Part shown: piece after piece, positions 8,335 to 16,320 of the stretch
Position numbering within the stretch: the stretch's first letter is position 1
Layout: every line of letters begins with the position of its first letter
Assembly (NCBI GenBank): GCA_027314685.1
Contig: DAHVAI010000311.1
Coordinates: 1 to 29,588 of the forward strand
Direction of reading: 5' to 3'
Origin: Nitrososphaerota archaeon
GTDB lineage: Archaea > Thermoproteota > Nitrososphaeria > Nitrososphaerales > CADDZS01
DNA length: 29,588 nt
Program-made: the position numbers and the translations under genes
The notes under the pieces: generated by a model
Told to the model about the DNA's origin: nothing
Seen by the model: the letters and a program-made list of their open reading frames with translations, nothing else
Databases searched by the model: none

Positions 8335-8409
8335 AGACTGTCTTGAATATTGTCTCTTATGAAAGCATTGGGTTTATGTTACATTGCTCAAAAGCAGTAC
8401 CGGAATATA

Positions 8410-8424
8410 ATTTTATTATAAAAT
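8410..8424. promoter_or_regulatory. A/T inverted repeat between divergent operons, possible MarR operator
   Basis: ATTTTA-TTA-TAAAAT is a perfect inverted repeat with six-base arms and a three-base spacer, in a very A/T-rich stretch (8400-8455). It lies between the MoxR operon and the MarR gene. MarR-type proteins bind short palindromes near their own promoter, so this is a candidate operator. It could equally be just the A/T-rich promoter core. Confidence 0.25.
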
Positions 8425-8443
8425 GATATGTAGATATGATTAT

Positions 8444-8452
8444 GTTATATAC
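8444..8452 (+). promoter_or_regulatory. candidate box A for the MarR/ABC operon
   Basis: GTTATATAC lies about 55 bases before the ATG at 8503. That predicts a leader of roughly 28 bases containing GTGAT nine bases before the start codon, a plausible ribosome-binding site. Confidence 0.35.
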
Positions 8453-8502
8453 TAACTATTCTCAATAGATGACATTCCAAGTGTTCGAGTGATATTGCAT
8501 CC

Positions 8503-8973
8503 ATGCTAAGAGAGCCGATTCAAGAAAGTAGTGACATAGTTTCCGAACGTATTGCGGACTCTGTATGGGAAATCTGGATAGCTTCGAAGAATGCTTCATC
8601 GCCAATCAAAACCGGTGAAGTGACTCACGAACAATACTGGATACTTCGCCTGCTCTACATGGAGGGGCCACAACGCGTCAAGGACATTGCATCGCACATC
8701 GGTACGACCCCGAGCCCTGTTACGATATCCATGAAGCGGTTAGAACATCAAGATCTTGTCAAGAGAGTTAGAAGCACAAAGGACGAGCGCGTGGTAACGG
8801 TAGAGCTGACAAAGCATGGAAGGAAGCGGTTTGAGGCGTGGCGAGATGTGAGGAGAAAATCTCTGTCGAGATTGTTTGACACGCTAAAGGATCGCGAAAA
8901 GCAAATGCTACTGGGCCTTATGTCCAAAGTGACTGATTCTCTAAGTACGAGCATCAAAGAACAGCGAAAGTAA
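8503..8973 (+). CDS. MarR family transcriptional regulator
   Basis: This 156-residue cytosolic DNA-binding protein is predicted to form a dimer and repress nearby genes. An N-terminal dimerisation helix is followed by the winged helix-turn-helix: HEQYWILRLLYMEGP (helix 1-2), RVKDIASHIGTTPSPVTISM (about residues 63-82; recognition helix region) and RLEHQDLVKRVRSTKDERV (wing, with the conserved D-x-R). C-terminal helices LFDTLKDREKQMLLGLM complete the dimer interface. The length is typical of the family. ATG at 8503 is the only good start. The ABC exporter genes follow with almost no gap, which points to autoregulation of an efflux operon, the classic MarR arrangement. The ligand is unknown. 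Confidence 0.9.
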   Translation: MLREPIQESSDIVSERIADSVWEIWIASKNASSPIKTGEVTHEQYWILRLLYMEGPQRVKDIASHIGTTPSPVTISMKRLEHQDLVKRVRSTKDERVVTVELTKHGRKRFEAWRDVRRKSLSRLFDTLKDREKQMLLGLMSKVTDSLSTSIKEQRK

Positions 8974-8974
8974 T

Positions 8975-9997
8975 GTGGATGGTTGTATGTACGCCATATA
9001 CGTAAACAACCTGAAGAAAATGTTTCCAAACGAAATCGTGGCTGTAAACTCAGTCAGTTTCAATGTGGAGGAAGGGGAGATATTCGGTATGCTCGGTCCA
9101 AATGGCGCAGGGAAAACGACGACTATCAGAATGATTACAACTCTCACCAAACCCACGTCTGGCGATGTTACCGTCTTGGGAGTCAATGCGGTCAAGAATC
9201 CGTCTCAAGTAAGGAGGATGCTAGGATACGTCCCTCAAGCTGTATCTGTAGACGGCGACCTGAGCGCCTACGAGAATCTTCTGATATTTTCAAAGCTATT
9301 CCACGTCGAAAGAAACACAAGGAAGAAGTTGATCTCTGAAGCGCTTGCGTATATGGGACTAACCGATCGGGAAAACGATCTCGTAAAGCACTTCTCCGGT
9401 GGGATGATGCGAAGGCTCGAAATTGCGCAAGCGCTAGTTAATAGGCCAAAAATTCTTTTCCTCGATGAGCCAAGCATAGGGCTTGATCCAACATCCAAGA
9501 GACAAGGCTGGGAATACATCAAGCGCCTGAACCAAGAATTCGGTGTCACAATATTCATCACGACTCACGACATGGTTGAAGCAGACGAGCTCTGCGACAG
9601 AGTAGCGATAATGAACCGTGGACAAATCGCTGTTCTTGGAACTCCTTCCGAATTGAAGAGTTCCATCAGTGGTGATCTCGTAACATTGGAGCTCTCTACT
9701 CAAGCAAAAAATCTCATTCTGCCTAGAGAGATTGGTTCCATAGTAAGCAGTCCGACTGGTGAGGATGGAGATTCTATTTTAAGGATTCAAGTTGATAGCG
9801 CAGAACATGCAATACCCAAGGTGATGGATTTCTTTTCGAGATCTGGATTATGCATCGAATCAATTTCCTTCAGCAAGCCAAACTTGGATGACGTCTTTAC
9901 CAAGTATACAAAGGCGACGCTCACAGAAGATCAGGGTAAAGCACTCTACAAGGAGGCAAGGTCCACACGAAGGAGCTTTGCTAGACACTCAGGCTAG
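8975..9997 (+). CDS. ABC-2 type exporter ATPase (DrrA-like)
   Basis: This is the ATP-binding subunit of an efflux transporter. In the 340-residue protein the motifs are complete: Walker A GPNGAGKTT (41-49), Q-loop GYVPQ with Q88, signature HFSGGMMRR (139-147), Walker B LFLDEP (161-166) with catalytic E165, D-loop near 171 and H-loop H198. The C-terminal 110 residues include LDDVFTKYT, the domain typical of drug and lipid exporters of the DrrA/CcmA group. The first codon is GTG at 8975, two bases after the MarR stop. An in-frame ATG at 8987 is an equally good start. The gene is cotranscribed with the MarR gene and the permease. Substrate unknown; an antibiotic-like or toxic compound is the usual case. 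Confidence 0.9.
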   Translation: MDGCMYAIYVNNLKKMFPNEIVAVNSVSFNVEEGEIFGMLGPNGAGKTTTIRMITTLTKPTSGDVTVLGVNAVKNPSQVRRMLGYVPQAVSVDGDLSAYENLLIFSKLFHVERNTRKKLISEALAYMGLTDRENDLVKHFSGGMMRRLEIAQALVNRPKILFLDEPSIGLDPTSKRQGWEYIKRLNQEFGVTIFITTHDMVEADELCDRVAIMNRGQIAVLGTPSELKSSISGDLVTLELSTQAKNLILPREIGSIVSSPTGEDGDSILRIQVDSAEHAIPKVMDFFSRSGLCIESISFSKPNLDDVFTKYTKATLTEDQGKALYKEARSTRRSFARHSG

Positions 9998-10009
9998 TGA
10001 TGAAATTCA

Positions 10010-10807
10010 TTGACCTACGGAGAATCTGCATTCAAGACCATCCAAGAATCAATAGAAAGTGCGCTTACGATTGCCGAGATGGAAGCTCGAAAGATCAAAC
10101 ACGATTCAACTGAGCTTTGGTCCAGGTCGATCCAGCCTGCGCTCTGGCTCCTCATATTCGGTGAAGCCTTCAACAGTATCAGGGCAGGATTAGCTCCACC
10201 ACCATACACCTACCTCCAGTACATTGCTCCAGGAGTCCTAGCGCAATCGGTCTTGTTCATCGCAATATTCTACGGGATTACGGTTGTGTGGGAAAGAGAC
10301 GTTGGCTTGCTTACAAAGTTAATGTCGACCCCTTCTTCTAGGACCTCGATCATTGTGGGCAAAGCGCTAGCATCTGGCGTTCGTGGAATATTTCAGGGAA
10401 TCGTAGTCATGGCACTATCCGTGATCATAGGCATCAGCCTCCAGCTATCAGTCATAAACGTGATAGCGGTATTTGTGATAACAGTGCTCTTTGCAATGTG
10501 CTTTTCCAGCTTGTCCATGTTCATCGCATCTCTCTTGAGAACTCGTGAACGGATGATGGGAATAGGTCAGGCGATAACGATGCCTCTCTTCTTTGCAAGT
10601 AGTGCCATCTACCCACTCTCCTTCATGCCATCGTGGCTGAGGGTCGTTGCAATTGGAAATCCACTGACTTATGTCGTCGATGCACTCAGGGCAGTCCTCC
10701 TGAAGGGATACCAAGCTAACCTCCCAGTTGACATTTTTGCCCTATTGCTATCTACTGTGATTTTCATTGCTCTTGCCTCGATCTCGATCAAGCGATTGAT
10801 AGATTAA
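10010..10807 (+). CDS. ABC-2 type exporter permease (DrrB-like)
   Basis: This is the membrane subunit partner of the preceding ATPase. The 265 residues contain a cytoplasmic N-terminus with a coupling-helix-like segment, then about six membrane helices. Conserved features of the ABC-2 family are WSRSIQPALWLLIFGEAF (about 40-57), the YLQYIAPGVLAQS loop (about 72-84), the segment ERDVGLLTKLMSTPSSR, and PLSFMPSWLR followed by NPLTYVVDALR near the C-terminus. TTG at 10010 is chosen because an in-frame TGA lies just upstream (10001-10003) and a GTGAT ribosome-binding motif sits eight bases before it. Spacing to the ATPase stop is 12 bases. Confidence 0.9.
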   Translation: MTYGESAFKTIQESIESALTIAEMEARKIKHDSTELWSRSIQPALWLLIFGEAFNSIRAGLAPPPYTYLQYIAPGVLAQSVLFIAIFYGITVVWERDVGLLTKLMSTPSSRTSIIVGKALASGVRGIFQGIVVMALSVIIGISLQLSVINVIAVFVITVLFAMCFSSLSMFIASLLRTRERMMGIGQAITMPLFFASSAIYPLSFMPSWLRVVAIGNPLTYVVDALRAVLLKGYQANLPVDIFALLLSTVIFIALASISIKRLID

Positions 10808-10818
10808 TTCGCTCGATA

Positions 10819-11176
10819 ATGATGGTTCACGACCAAAGCCTGATCGATACCGCACAGAACGCCGGCGCTCATATGGTCATTCCCTCCCAAGTTACAGTAG
10901 GTCACCTACTCGCACTCTCCGCTGTTACAAAAGATCTTGTCGTGGTAGTCTTTTCGGAGAAGATTGGGACGAAAGAGATTGCGCAGCTTTCGATCTTCGA
11001 GAAATCCATACTAGCATGAAAGGGAATGCAAGAAGTAAGTTTGCAACAGTCATAGGCGTAATACGGAATGAACTAGTCGTAAGCCCGTGTTTGCGCTAAA
11101 AGAGGATGACACGTTGCTTGTCCTTGGAGATCCGGCGAGACTTCAAACTCTCGAGGAAGAAGCAAGAGCTATCTGA
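10819..11176 (+). pseudogene. relic of an RCK/TrkA-C domain protein (potassium channel type), two frameshifts
   Basis: Three pieces in three reading frames join into one RCK-like sequence. Piece 1 (10819-11019) reads MVHDQSLIDTAQNAGAHMVI and IAQLSIFEKS, resembling the end of an RCK Rossmann domain and the start of its C-terminal domain. Piece 2 (about 11016-11085) reads KFATVIGVIRNELVVSP. Piece 3 (about 11088-11176) reads FALKEDDTLLVLGDPARL and ends at TGA. The last two together are a standard TrkA-C/RCK_C fold, where a hydrophobic strand plus an arginine is followed by the acidic GD turn. Both breaks would be repaired by adding one base (near 11017 and 11088). The pore and nucleotide-binding half are missing upstream, where the ABC permease gene lies. 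I read this as a decayed fragment, possibly left after a rearrangement; a sequencing error cannot be excluded. Confidence 0.7.
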
Positions 11177-11233
11177 TTTTACGGTAATCCAATATTTCCC
11201 CTTTCAGACCACGCAACACTGATCTATCTCTGC

Positions 11234-12562
11234 TTAGGCTTCTCGTAACGCTTCCACAGGAGTCAGCCTAGAAGCTCTCCATGCAGGGAGTAATCCTGCC
11301 AGCCCGCCCACGAGAGTCGCAAGCCCGACTGCAAGGAGTATCAGCTCTGGCGTAATCACTGGCGTAATGTGTAAAGTTGTAGCGGAACTTGGCGATGCTG
11401 CAAAAGCTCCTCTCGCACCACCTCCGCCTAAAGCTCGCCCTATTCCAGGAATCGAATTTCCACTGAGAAACCCAATTATGAAGAAAGACAGGGCTGAACC
11501 AAGACCAGCACCAATCAAACCACCCAAGAGCCCTACAACCAAGGATTCCGAAATGAAGTTGACGAGTATTGTCCTTGCGCTCGCACCAAGAGCCTTCAAG
11601 ATTCCTATCTCTTTTGTCCTTTCCATGACGGATGTGAACTCCGTAGTCATAATAGCTATGAACGCCACAAGAACGGATATGCTTCCAATAGAGGCTAGTA
11701 GGGTCCCGGTCGAGGAAGTTACAGATTCAACGGTCGAAAGTATCGAGCTCACAGTAGTTACTCTGACATCATTTCCGAAGAGCGAAGTGAGCTCGGAGGA
11801 TGCAGTACTTACAGCGTTTACGCTCGATGCTATCACTATCACTCCGCTGTATGCGTCGCTGTGCTCGATTGTCTGCGAAGAAGTAATCGGGATAAACACG
11901 GCAGTGTCAGGATCTATGAACAGACCTTGACCAAAAGAGCTCAGTACACCATTGATTAAGAATGACTTCGTGGAGGACGAGCCTGATGAAGAAGAGCTGA
12001 ATGAAGACCCGCCCTGAGGTCCGAAGAATATTGCTCCCGCCCCGCCTCCAGATCGCACATTTGAGACGCTCAGCACTTGATTCACTGTCAGGTTTGTAGC
12101 CCCGCTCAAGTCTGGATAAGCTATTGAGTAGCCTACTATGGCCTCGTTCAAGCTGTCGCTAGACGGCAACGAACCGTCTAGGATGCTAAGGCTTGGAAAT
12201 ACTACGTTTAGTTCAGTCAGATTTGCGCCGATAATGCTGACCGAGACTGCCTGTCCTCCTTGAGTTATGGTACCGGACAATTCCTGATATGGAACCACTG
12301 CTGCAACACCTGAAAGATCCGATATTTGAGGAACATTACTCGAGGTGAAGCTGAAACTGCGTCCCACAGGGCTAACAAACATCGTTGTTGCGCCCAATTT
12401 GTCAAACTGAGCGGTTGAAGCAGCGCTGTATCCTTGTGTTGCGGCTACAAGCGAGACTATCGTAGCAGGTCCAATAACTATTCCAATTATCGTAAGGGTC
12501 GTCCTGAGTTTCCTATCCGTCATAGCCCTTAAGGCTAGTTTCATCTGGTCCTTGACACGCAA
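11234..12562 (-). CDS. MacB/FtsX-type ABC transporter permease
   Basis: The 442-residue membrane subunit of a mechanotransmission-type ABC system has the expected order. There is one N-terminal helix with the family motif MTDRKLRTTLTIIGIVIG (about residues 14-31), then a large extracytoplasmic MacB periplasmic-core-like domain (about 45-280). Three C-terminal helices of the FtsX domain follow (roughly 285-310, 330-365, 410-430). The segment TKEIGILKALGAS after the second helix and the ending PAWRASRLTPVEALRE are hallmarks of the family. A Ser/Gly-rich stretch (about 186-198) interrupts the extracellular domain. TTG at 12562 is supported by GTGAT six bases upstream. It is encoded 28 bases after the 723-residue exported protein and belongs with the ATPase at 14759-15496. 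Substrate unknown. Confidence 0.9.
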   Translation of the reverse strand: MRVKDQMKLALRAMTDRKLRTTLTIIGIVIGPATIVSLVAATQGYSAASTAQFDKLGATTMFVSPVGRSFSFTSSNVPQISDLSGVAAVVPYQELSGTITQGGQAVSVSIIGANLTELNVVFPSLSILDGSLPSSDSLNEAIVGYSIAYPDLSGATNLTVNQVLSVSNVRSGGGAGAIFFGPQGGSSFSSSSSGSSSTKSFLINGVLSSFGQGLFIDPDTAVFIPITSSQTIEHSDAYSGVIVIASSVNAVSTASSELTSLFGNDVRVTTVSSILSTVESVTSSTGTLLASIGSISVLVAFIAIMTTEFTSVMERTKEIGILKALGASARTILVNFISESLVVGLLGGLIGAGLGSALSFFIIGFLSGNSIPGIGRALGGGGARGAFAASPSSATTLHITPVITPELILLAVGLATLVGGLAGLLPAWRASRLTPVEALREA

Positions 12563-12590
12563 AACGGAATCACGCTTTCTCGTGCAATGA

Positions 12591-14762
12591 CTAGACTACC
12601 TTGTCATCAGTAATGGCAACGGACTTTCTGTTTCTTCTGACGTATATTCCTCCAACTAATGCCGAAACGATGACTGCTACGATGACGCCGTAAAGTGCGA
12701 TCTCGACGTAGAGCTGTCCGTGAGACGTCTTTGTAGTCGTTGGGTTTGACGTACCACTATTTGCTGGGCTCAAGACGACTATCTTGTCTATAGGTTGTGT
12801 AGCTGTCGTGCCGAATGAATTCTGGTAGGTGACGACTAGGACCAGTGTAGCATCGGAAGTGGTGTTTGAAGGCGTGTAAGCGGCAGTTGCAGTAAACGCG
12901 ACCGGCGAATTCGGATCAATTTCGCCGATGTATGACGGGGTAACAGTAGCCGGGCACGATGATGTGGTCGCCGCTCCAAATCCTTGGCCAAGTCCACCAG
13001 GGAAGCCGCTAAACGAGCCATTGAAACTAGTGAACGTTCTAGTGAATGTGGTAGATCTTGAAACAGTCGAGCTCGTTGCAGTTCCGATTCCAGTTGATGT
13101 CCGAGTCCTTGTAAATCCTGTCGTATTCAGTTGGACAACGCAAGCGACCACAGATGCGTAGTACGCTGAAGCCGTTCCTTCGTTCAATAGTGAACCGCTA
13201 ACTGAAATAGTGCGCGTGCTCTGAGAGACAGTTTCGCTCTCGGCCGTTAGAGTTATAGTACCAGTCAGTATGAGCCCGACCGCGAATTGAGTTGCGTGTT
13301 GGTTGCCCGACTGATCGTAGTATAGGATAGAAAGTGTTCCAGAATAAGCGCCCAGGGTTGCGGATGGTGATGATGTAACGGTCGCTTCGTACATCGTATA
13401 TCCGCCCGGAGCGATGGAGTTGCTGTAACCGAATGTGGAGTTTGACAACACGATGAGAGGCGAGGAGACAGAGAGCGTGACTACCGGTTTCTCAACCGTC
13501 GAAGCACCGAGATTTTCCACTTTGAAGACGATCTTGGAATTCTGGGCCGTTACCACGCTGTCATTTACAGGAACGACGGAGATTGTTGCGTTTGAGACCT
13601 CTGAAGTCGTGTAAAACCCAAGAGATTGGGTAGCACTCCCGCCAGCACCTCCCTGTTCCGCAAAGGACGATGCGAATGTGATGGAAAGCGCCGAACCCTG
13701 CAATGATGAAGGTATGTACACGGACAATTCCTCCGTAACAGAACTCAAGGCAGAAAGAGATTGAATGGAAGGTAGTGATCCGAGTATCGTGACGCTGGTC
13801 GGCTGGACCGAAGGTGAAATTGATATCTGCGAAAGCGCTACCGTCCCTGTGTTAGTTACATTGACAGGTATCGTGTCTACCTGACCCGCCGTTAGAGATT
13901 CAACGCTCGATGAAACCTGAAGTTCATCTTTGCTCGAGCTCGGCACGTAAATATTGAGGTCCTGGCTCAAACTTTGGCTATTTCCGTAAGGATCGTAATA
14001 ACTCCCCGATATTGAAAGCGCGAATACATTCCCTGCAGAGCTAGCGGGTACGTACACCTCTGCCGTTTCTGCAGTAGATCCTCCGGCCGCTAGACTCTGA
14101 ATTTTAGGAAGCGTATTGAGTACTCCGCCGGTTTGAGTGCTCGCGCTCAGAGAGATATCCGAAGCCATACCACTCCCATTGTTGCTTACTACGAAGGATA
14201 CCTCATTGACTTGGCCAGGTGTCAAACTCGACCCAGGAGCGTAGCTCACCTGTATCTGTGGACTCCCCTCAATTTGGACTGTGACCTGAACTGTGTCATT
14301 TAGATAGTAAGCGTACCCCGCGGCGGTCCAAGAGATCTCCATCGGAATCACGTATGATCCCAGACTCAGCGTAGACGCGAGTCCGATGGCTTGATAGCTT
14401 AACTGGATAGTCGCACCCGTAGGATAGGTTCCTGTCGTCGTGGCGTAAGCAACGCTCGAGCCGTTGTAAACTGAGAATCCGCTCGGAAGTTCAAGATAGG
14501 TCTCCACCGTCTCCGCAGTTGCAGAAAATATGTACTGCAGCGTCACTGTTAGAGTAACAGCTCTGTCACCGGGAGCTGCACTTTGAGGCGAACTATTCGT
14601 ACCCCAGATCGCGTTTATTACGTTAAAGCCGTTTGTCTGTGAAGCTGCGCTACTCCTATTAAGGAATGTCGTGTTTGCTCCAAAGAAAGATGTAACAAGC
14701 ACCAGAGCAAGGACAACAAGAGCTCCAGCTTTCATTCCATTCTTATTATATCTCAAATTCAA
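12591..14762 (-). CDS. exported COG1361-like repeat protein, partner of MacB-like transporter
   Basis: This 723-residue protein has an N-terminal signal sequence (about residues 10-35) and a single C-terminal anchor (about 686-710) followed by a basic tail RRNRK. Between them lie repeated Ig-like beta domains. Each repeat has a TPGQVNEVSFVVSNNGSG-type strand and a YVPASS or YIPSS segment at its end, which is the CARDB/COG1361 S-layer-associated pattern. A Thr/Ser-rich insertion (about 555-590) contains two cysteines close by. A TTG at 14762 overlaps the ATPase stop (TTGA) and has GGTGAG upstream; ATG at 14735 is an alternative. Its place between the ATPase and permease genes suggests it is the extracellular partner of the transporter, in the position where MacA would be in Gram-negative bacteria. 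That is inference from gene order. Confidence 0.75.
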   Translation of the reverse strand: MNLRYNKNGMKAGALVVLALVLVTSFFGANTTFLNRSSAASQTNGFNVINAIWGTNSSPQSAAPGDRAVTLTVTLQYIFSATAETVETYLELPSGFSVYNGSSVAYATTTGTYPTGATIQLSYQAIGLASTLSLGSYVIPMEISWTAAGYAYYLNDTVQVTVQIEGSPQIQVSYAPGSSLTPGQVNEVSFVVSNNGSGMASDISLSASTQTGGVLNTLPKIQSLAAGGSTAETAEVYVPASSAGNVFALSISGSYYDPYGNSQSLSQDLNIYVPSSSKDELQVSSSVESLTAGQVDTIPVNVTNTGTVALSQISISPSVQPTSVTILGSLPSIQSLSALSSVTEELSVYIPSSLQGSALSITFASSFAEQGGAGGSATQSLGFYTTSEVSNATISVVPVNDSVVTAQNSKIVFKVENLGASTVEKPVVTLSVSSPLIVLSNSTFGYSNSIAPGGYTMYEATVTSSPSATLGAYSGTLSILYYDQSGNQHATQFAVGLILTGTITLTAESETVSQSTRTISVSGSLLNEGTASAYYASVVACVVQLNTTGFTRTRTSTGIGTATSSTVSRSTTFTRTFTSFNGSFSGFPGGLGQGFGAATTSSCPATVTPSYIGEIDPNSPVAFTATAAYTPSNTTSDATLVLVVTYQNSFGTTATQPIDKIVVLSPANSGTSNPTTTKTSHGQLYVEIALYGVIVAVIVSALVGGIYVRRNRKSVAITDDKVV

Positions 14763-15496
14763 TTCACTTTCTCACCATTGGTCCTTCCCGCCAACCTGTC
14801 AGTTACTTCGTATACCCTTCCGTCCCTGATCATGATCGCGCTCTTTGTCCGCTTTGCAAGCTCAATGTTATGCGTGATAATTACCACCGTCTTTCCCGTC
14901 TGTTCGTGCAGGTTTTCCAATATTTCCATCACAATCTCCGTGTTTGTGGTGTCCAGGTTCCCCGTGGGTTCGTCTGCGAGTATCATCGAAGGATCGTTGG
15001 CAAGTGCTCTTGCAACAGCGACCCTCTGCTGCTCACCGCCGCTCAGCTGATTTGGCTTGTTTTTCGCTTTTGATGCTATTCCGAATTGTTCCAAAAGGTG
15101 CATTGATATCTCCCTACGTTTTCCTTCCGGCACTCCTGTAATTGCAAGCGGCAGCTCGACATTGTCTTGAACCGAGATTCGATTCAGGAGGTTGAACTGC
15201 TGGAACACGAAACCGATTTTCTTGTTGCGAATTCTCGCCAGTTCCGCGCTAGGGAGCCTCGAAATGTCAAGGCCATCAAGGAAGACCTTTCCTGAAGTGG
15301 GCCTGTCCAATGCACCGATCATGTTGAGCAACGTACTCTTACCAGATCCAGAAGGACCAATGATAGAAACAAAGTCGCCCTTCGCGACAGCAAAATTTAC
15401 TCCCCTAAGGGCATACGTCTCGCTTTCTCCCGAGCCATACCTCTTAACCAAGTCTACGGTCTGGATCGAATGCGAAGCAGAATCACTCAGTTGCAA
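14759..15496 (-). CDS. MacB/LolD-type ABC transporter ATPase
   Basis: This is the ATP-binding subunit of the MacB-like system. In the 245 residues, all motifs are intact: Walker A GPSGSGKST (47-55), Q-loop FVFQQFNLL (97-105), signature LSGGEQQR (151-158), Walker B MILADEPTGNLD (171-182) and H-loop ITHN. The DEPTGNLD form and the QQFNLL Q-loop are typical of the LolD/MacB/FtsE branch. The start is TTG at 15496, one base after the stop of the upstream small membrane gene; translation coupling is likely since no ribosome-binding site is clear. It shares a four-base overlap with the exported-protein gene. Confidence 0.93.
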   Translation of the reverse strand: MQLSDSASHSIQTVDLVKRYGSGESETYALRGVNFAVAKGDFVSIIGPSGSGKSTLLNMIGALDRPTSGKVFLDGLDISRLPSAELARIRNKKIGFVFQQFNLLNRISVQDNVELPLAITGVPEGKRREISMHLLEQFGIASKAKNKPNQLSGGEQQRVAVARALANDPSMILADEPTGNLDTTNTEIVMEILENLHEQTGKTVVIITHNIELAKRTKSAIMIRDGRVYEVTDRLAGRTNGEKVN

Positions 15497-15497
15497 C

Positions 15498-15866
15498 TCA
15501 GTTCGCGCTCCTTTCGATCCTCGCTTGACTGAGCATTCCCACGCAGGCTAGTACAAGCCCTATCCCAACGAGGCCAGCTCCCAACAAACTCTCAATTATG
15601 TCGAGTGCACTATAAGCTACAGTTATGCTAGAAGAGGCAGCTCTAGATGTCGAAGCTGCAGAAGTAAAGAAGGAGCTACCGCTCGAAGGAAATGAACTAC
15701 CAGCCGGGGTACTCGAACTAGTTGCAGACCGGAATATAAGTCCAAACTGTGGGTCCCGATAAACAACAAGCAGAAGACCAACGACAACAAGGATTATTGC
15801 TACTACGAACGCTCTTTTGCCCATCAGATGACAGAAACTTCGGATCTTGCGAGTATACATATGCAA
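15498..15866 (-). CDS. small two-helix membrane protein, first gene of MacB-like operon
   Basis: The 122-residue reading frame has two membrane helices (about residues 18-36 and 90-112) separated by a Ser/Ala-rich loop (about 47-82). This loop looks like an exposed, flexible, possibly O-glycosylated linker. No family is recognised. The first codon in frame is TTG at 15866; ATG at 15860 two codons later is more likely. It is followed after one base by the ATPase start and is therefore the leading gene of the transporter operon. It may be an accessory subunit. The only support is its position and the absence of gaps. Confidence 0.55.
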   Translation of the reverse strand: MHMYTRKIRSFCHLMGKRAFVVAIILVVVGLLLVVYRDPQFGLIFRSATSSSTPAGSSFPSSGSSFFTSAASTSRAASSSITVAYSALDIIESLLGAGLVGIGLVLACVGMLSQARIERSAN

Positions 15867-15904
15867 TTTCCATATTGTTTCCCAGATTTCTCCCTGATTT
15901 TCAT

Positions 15905-15915
15905 CATATTATAAT
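15905..15915 (-). promoter_or_regulatory. box A for the MacB-like operon
   Basis: ATTATAATATG on the minus strand is centred about 50 bases upstream of the ATG at 15860. It predicts transcription starting near 15884 with a leader of about 24 bases. Confidence 0.4.
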
Positions 15916-16276
15916 GAGTCCCGAACTGGTTCAATGGACGAGTTAATGAAGCCAATCCACGAAGCATCGATATCAATCTATAGACCATCTTTTTTTGGGA
16001 GTTTGCAATAACGACAAACGGTCAGTCGCTAAAGCCCGGCAATTCTCATTTCTTGCAATTGATGTCGTCGCAAGAGTGAAAAATTTCACATTCACAGCTA
16101 CCAACTAGGCAAAAATAATTCTATCTTGAACGATTTGACTTTCGAAATAGCTTATTCCAGCACTATTACTGCAAGTGAACAGTAACGTTAATTAGCCAGA
16201 ATCTAGCAATATCATGAACACATTACAAAAAAACCCCCCAAAGAAAAACCGAACCTTTCCAAGAATAGATAGAGTA
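15916..16276. other. intergenic stretch without recognised gene
   Basis: This is an A/T-rich stretch between the MacB-like operon and the metallopeptidase-like gene. It holds a T7 run (about 15989-15995) and an A7-C6 run (16227-16239). I find no convincing gene, RNA or strong box A for the downstream gene. Confidence 0.4.
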
Positions 16277-16314
16277 TCTGAGCTCTTGGTTGCCGTCCAG
16301 AGAGGTGCTCCTAC
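16277..16314 (+). repeat. imperfect direct repeat, copy 1
   Basis: This 38-base unit starts TCTGAG, contains GTTGCCGTCCA and ends GCTCCTAC. It matches copy 2 (16393-16429) except at a handful of bases and one indel. It lies just upstream of the first ATG of the metallopeptidase-like frame. Confidence 0.55.
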
Positions 16315-16320
16315 CAAAGC

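Noticed and set aside
11367..11930. 187-codon plus-strand frame inside the MacB-like permease gene
   Set aside because: The composition is repetitive and Pro/Ala/Val-rich, mirroring the permease codons. No promoter or ribosome-binding site is present, and the minus-strand gene is clearly real.
16021..16100. possible small RNA or attachment site in the gap before the metallopeptidase-like gene
   Set aside because: No stable stem-loop, box C/D motif, tRNA-like clover or flanking repeat could be made out by eye.
16227..16239. A7-C6 run as a transcription terminator
   Set aside because: On the minus strand it would read G6-T7, but no minus-strand gene ends nearby (tatC ends about 880 bases upstream at 17119), so its use as a terminator is not supported.
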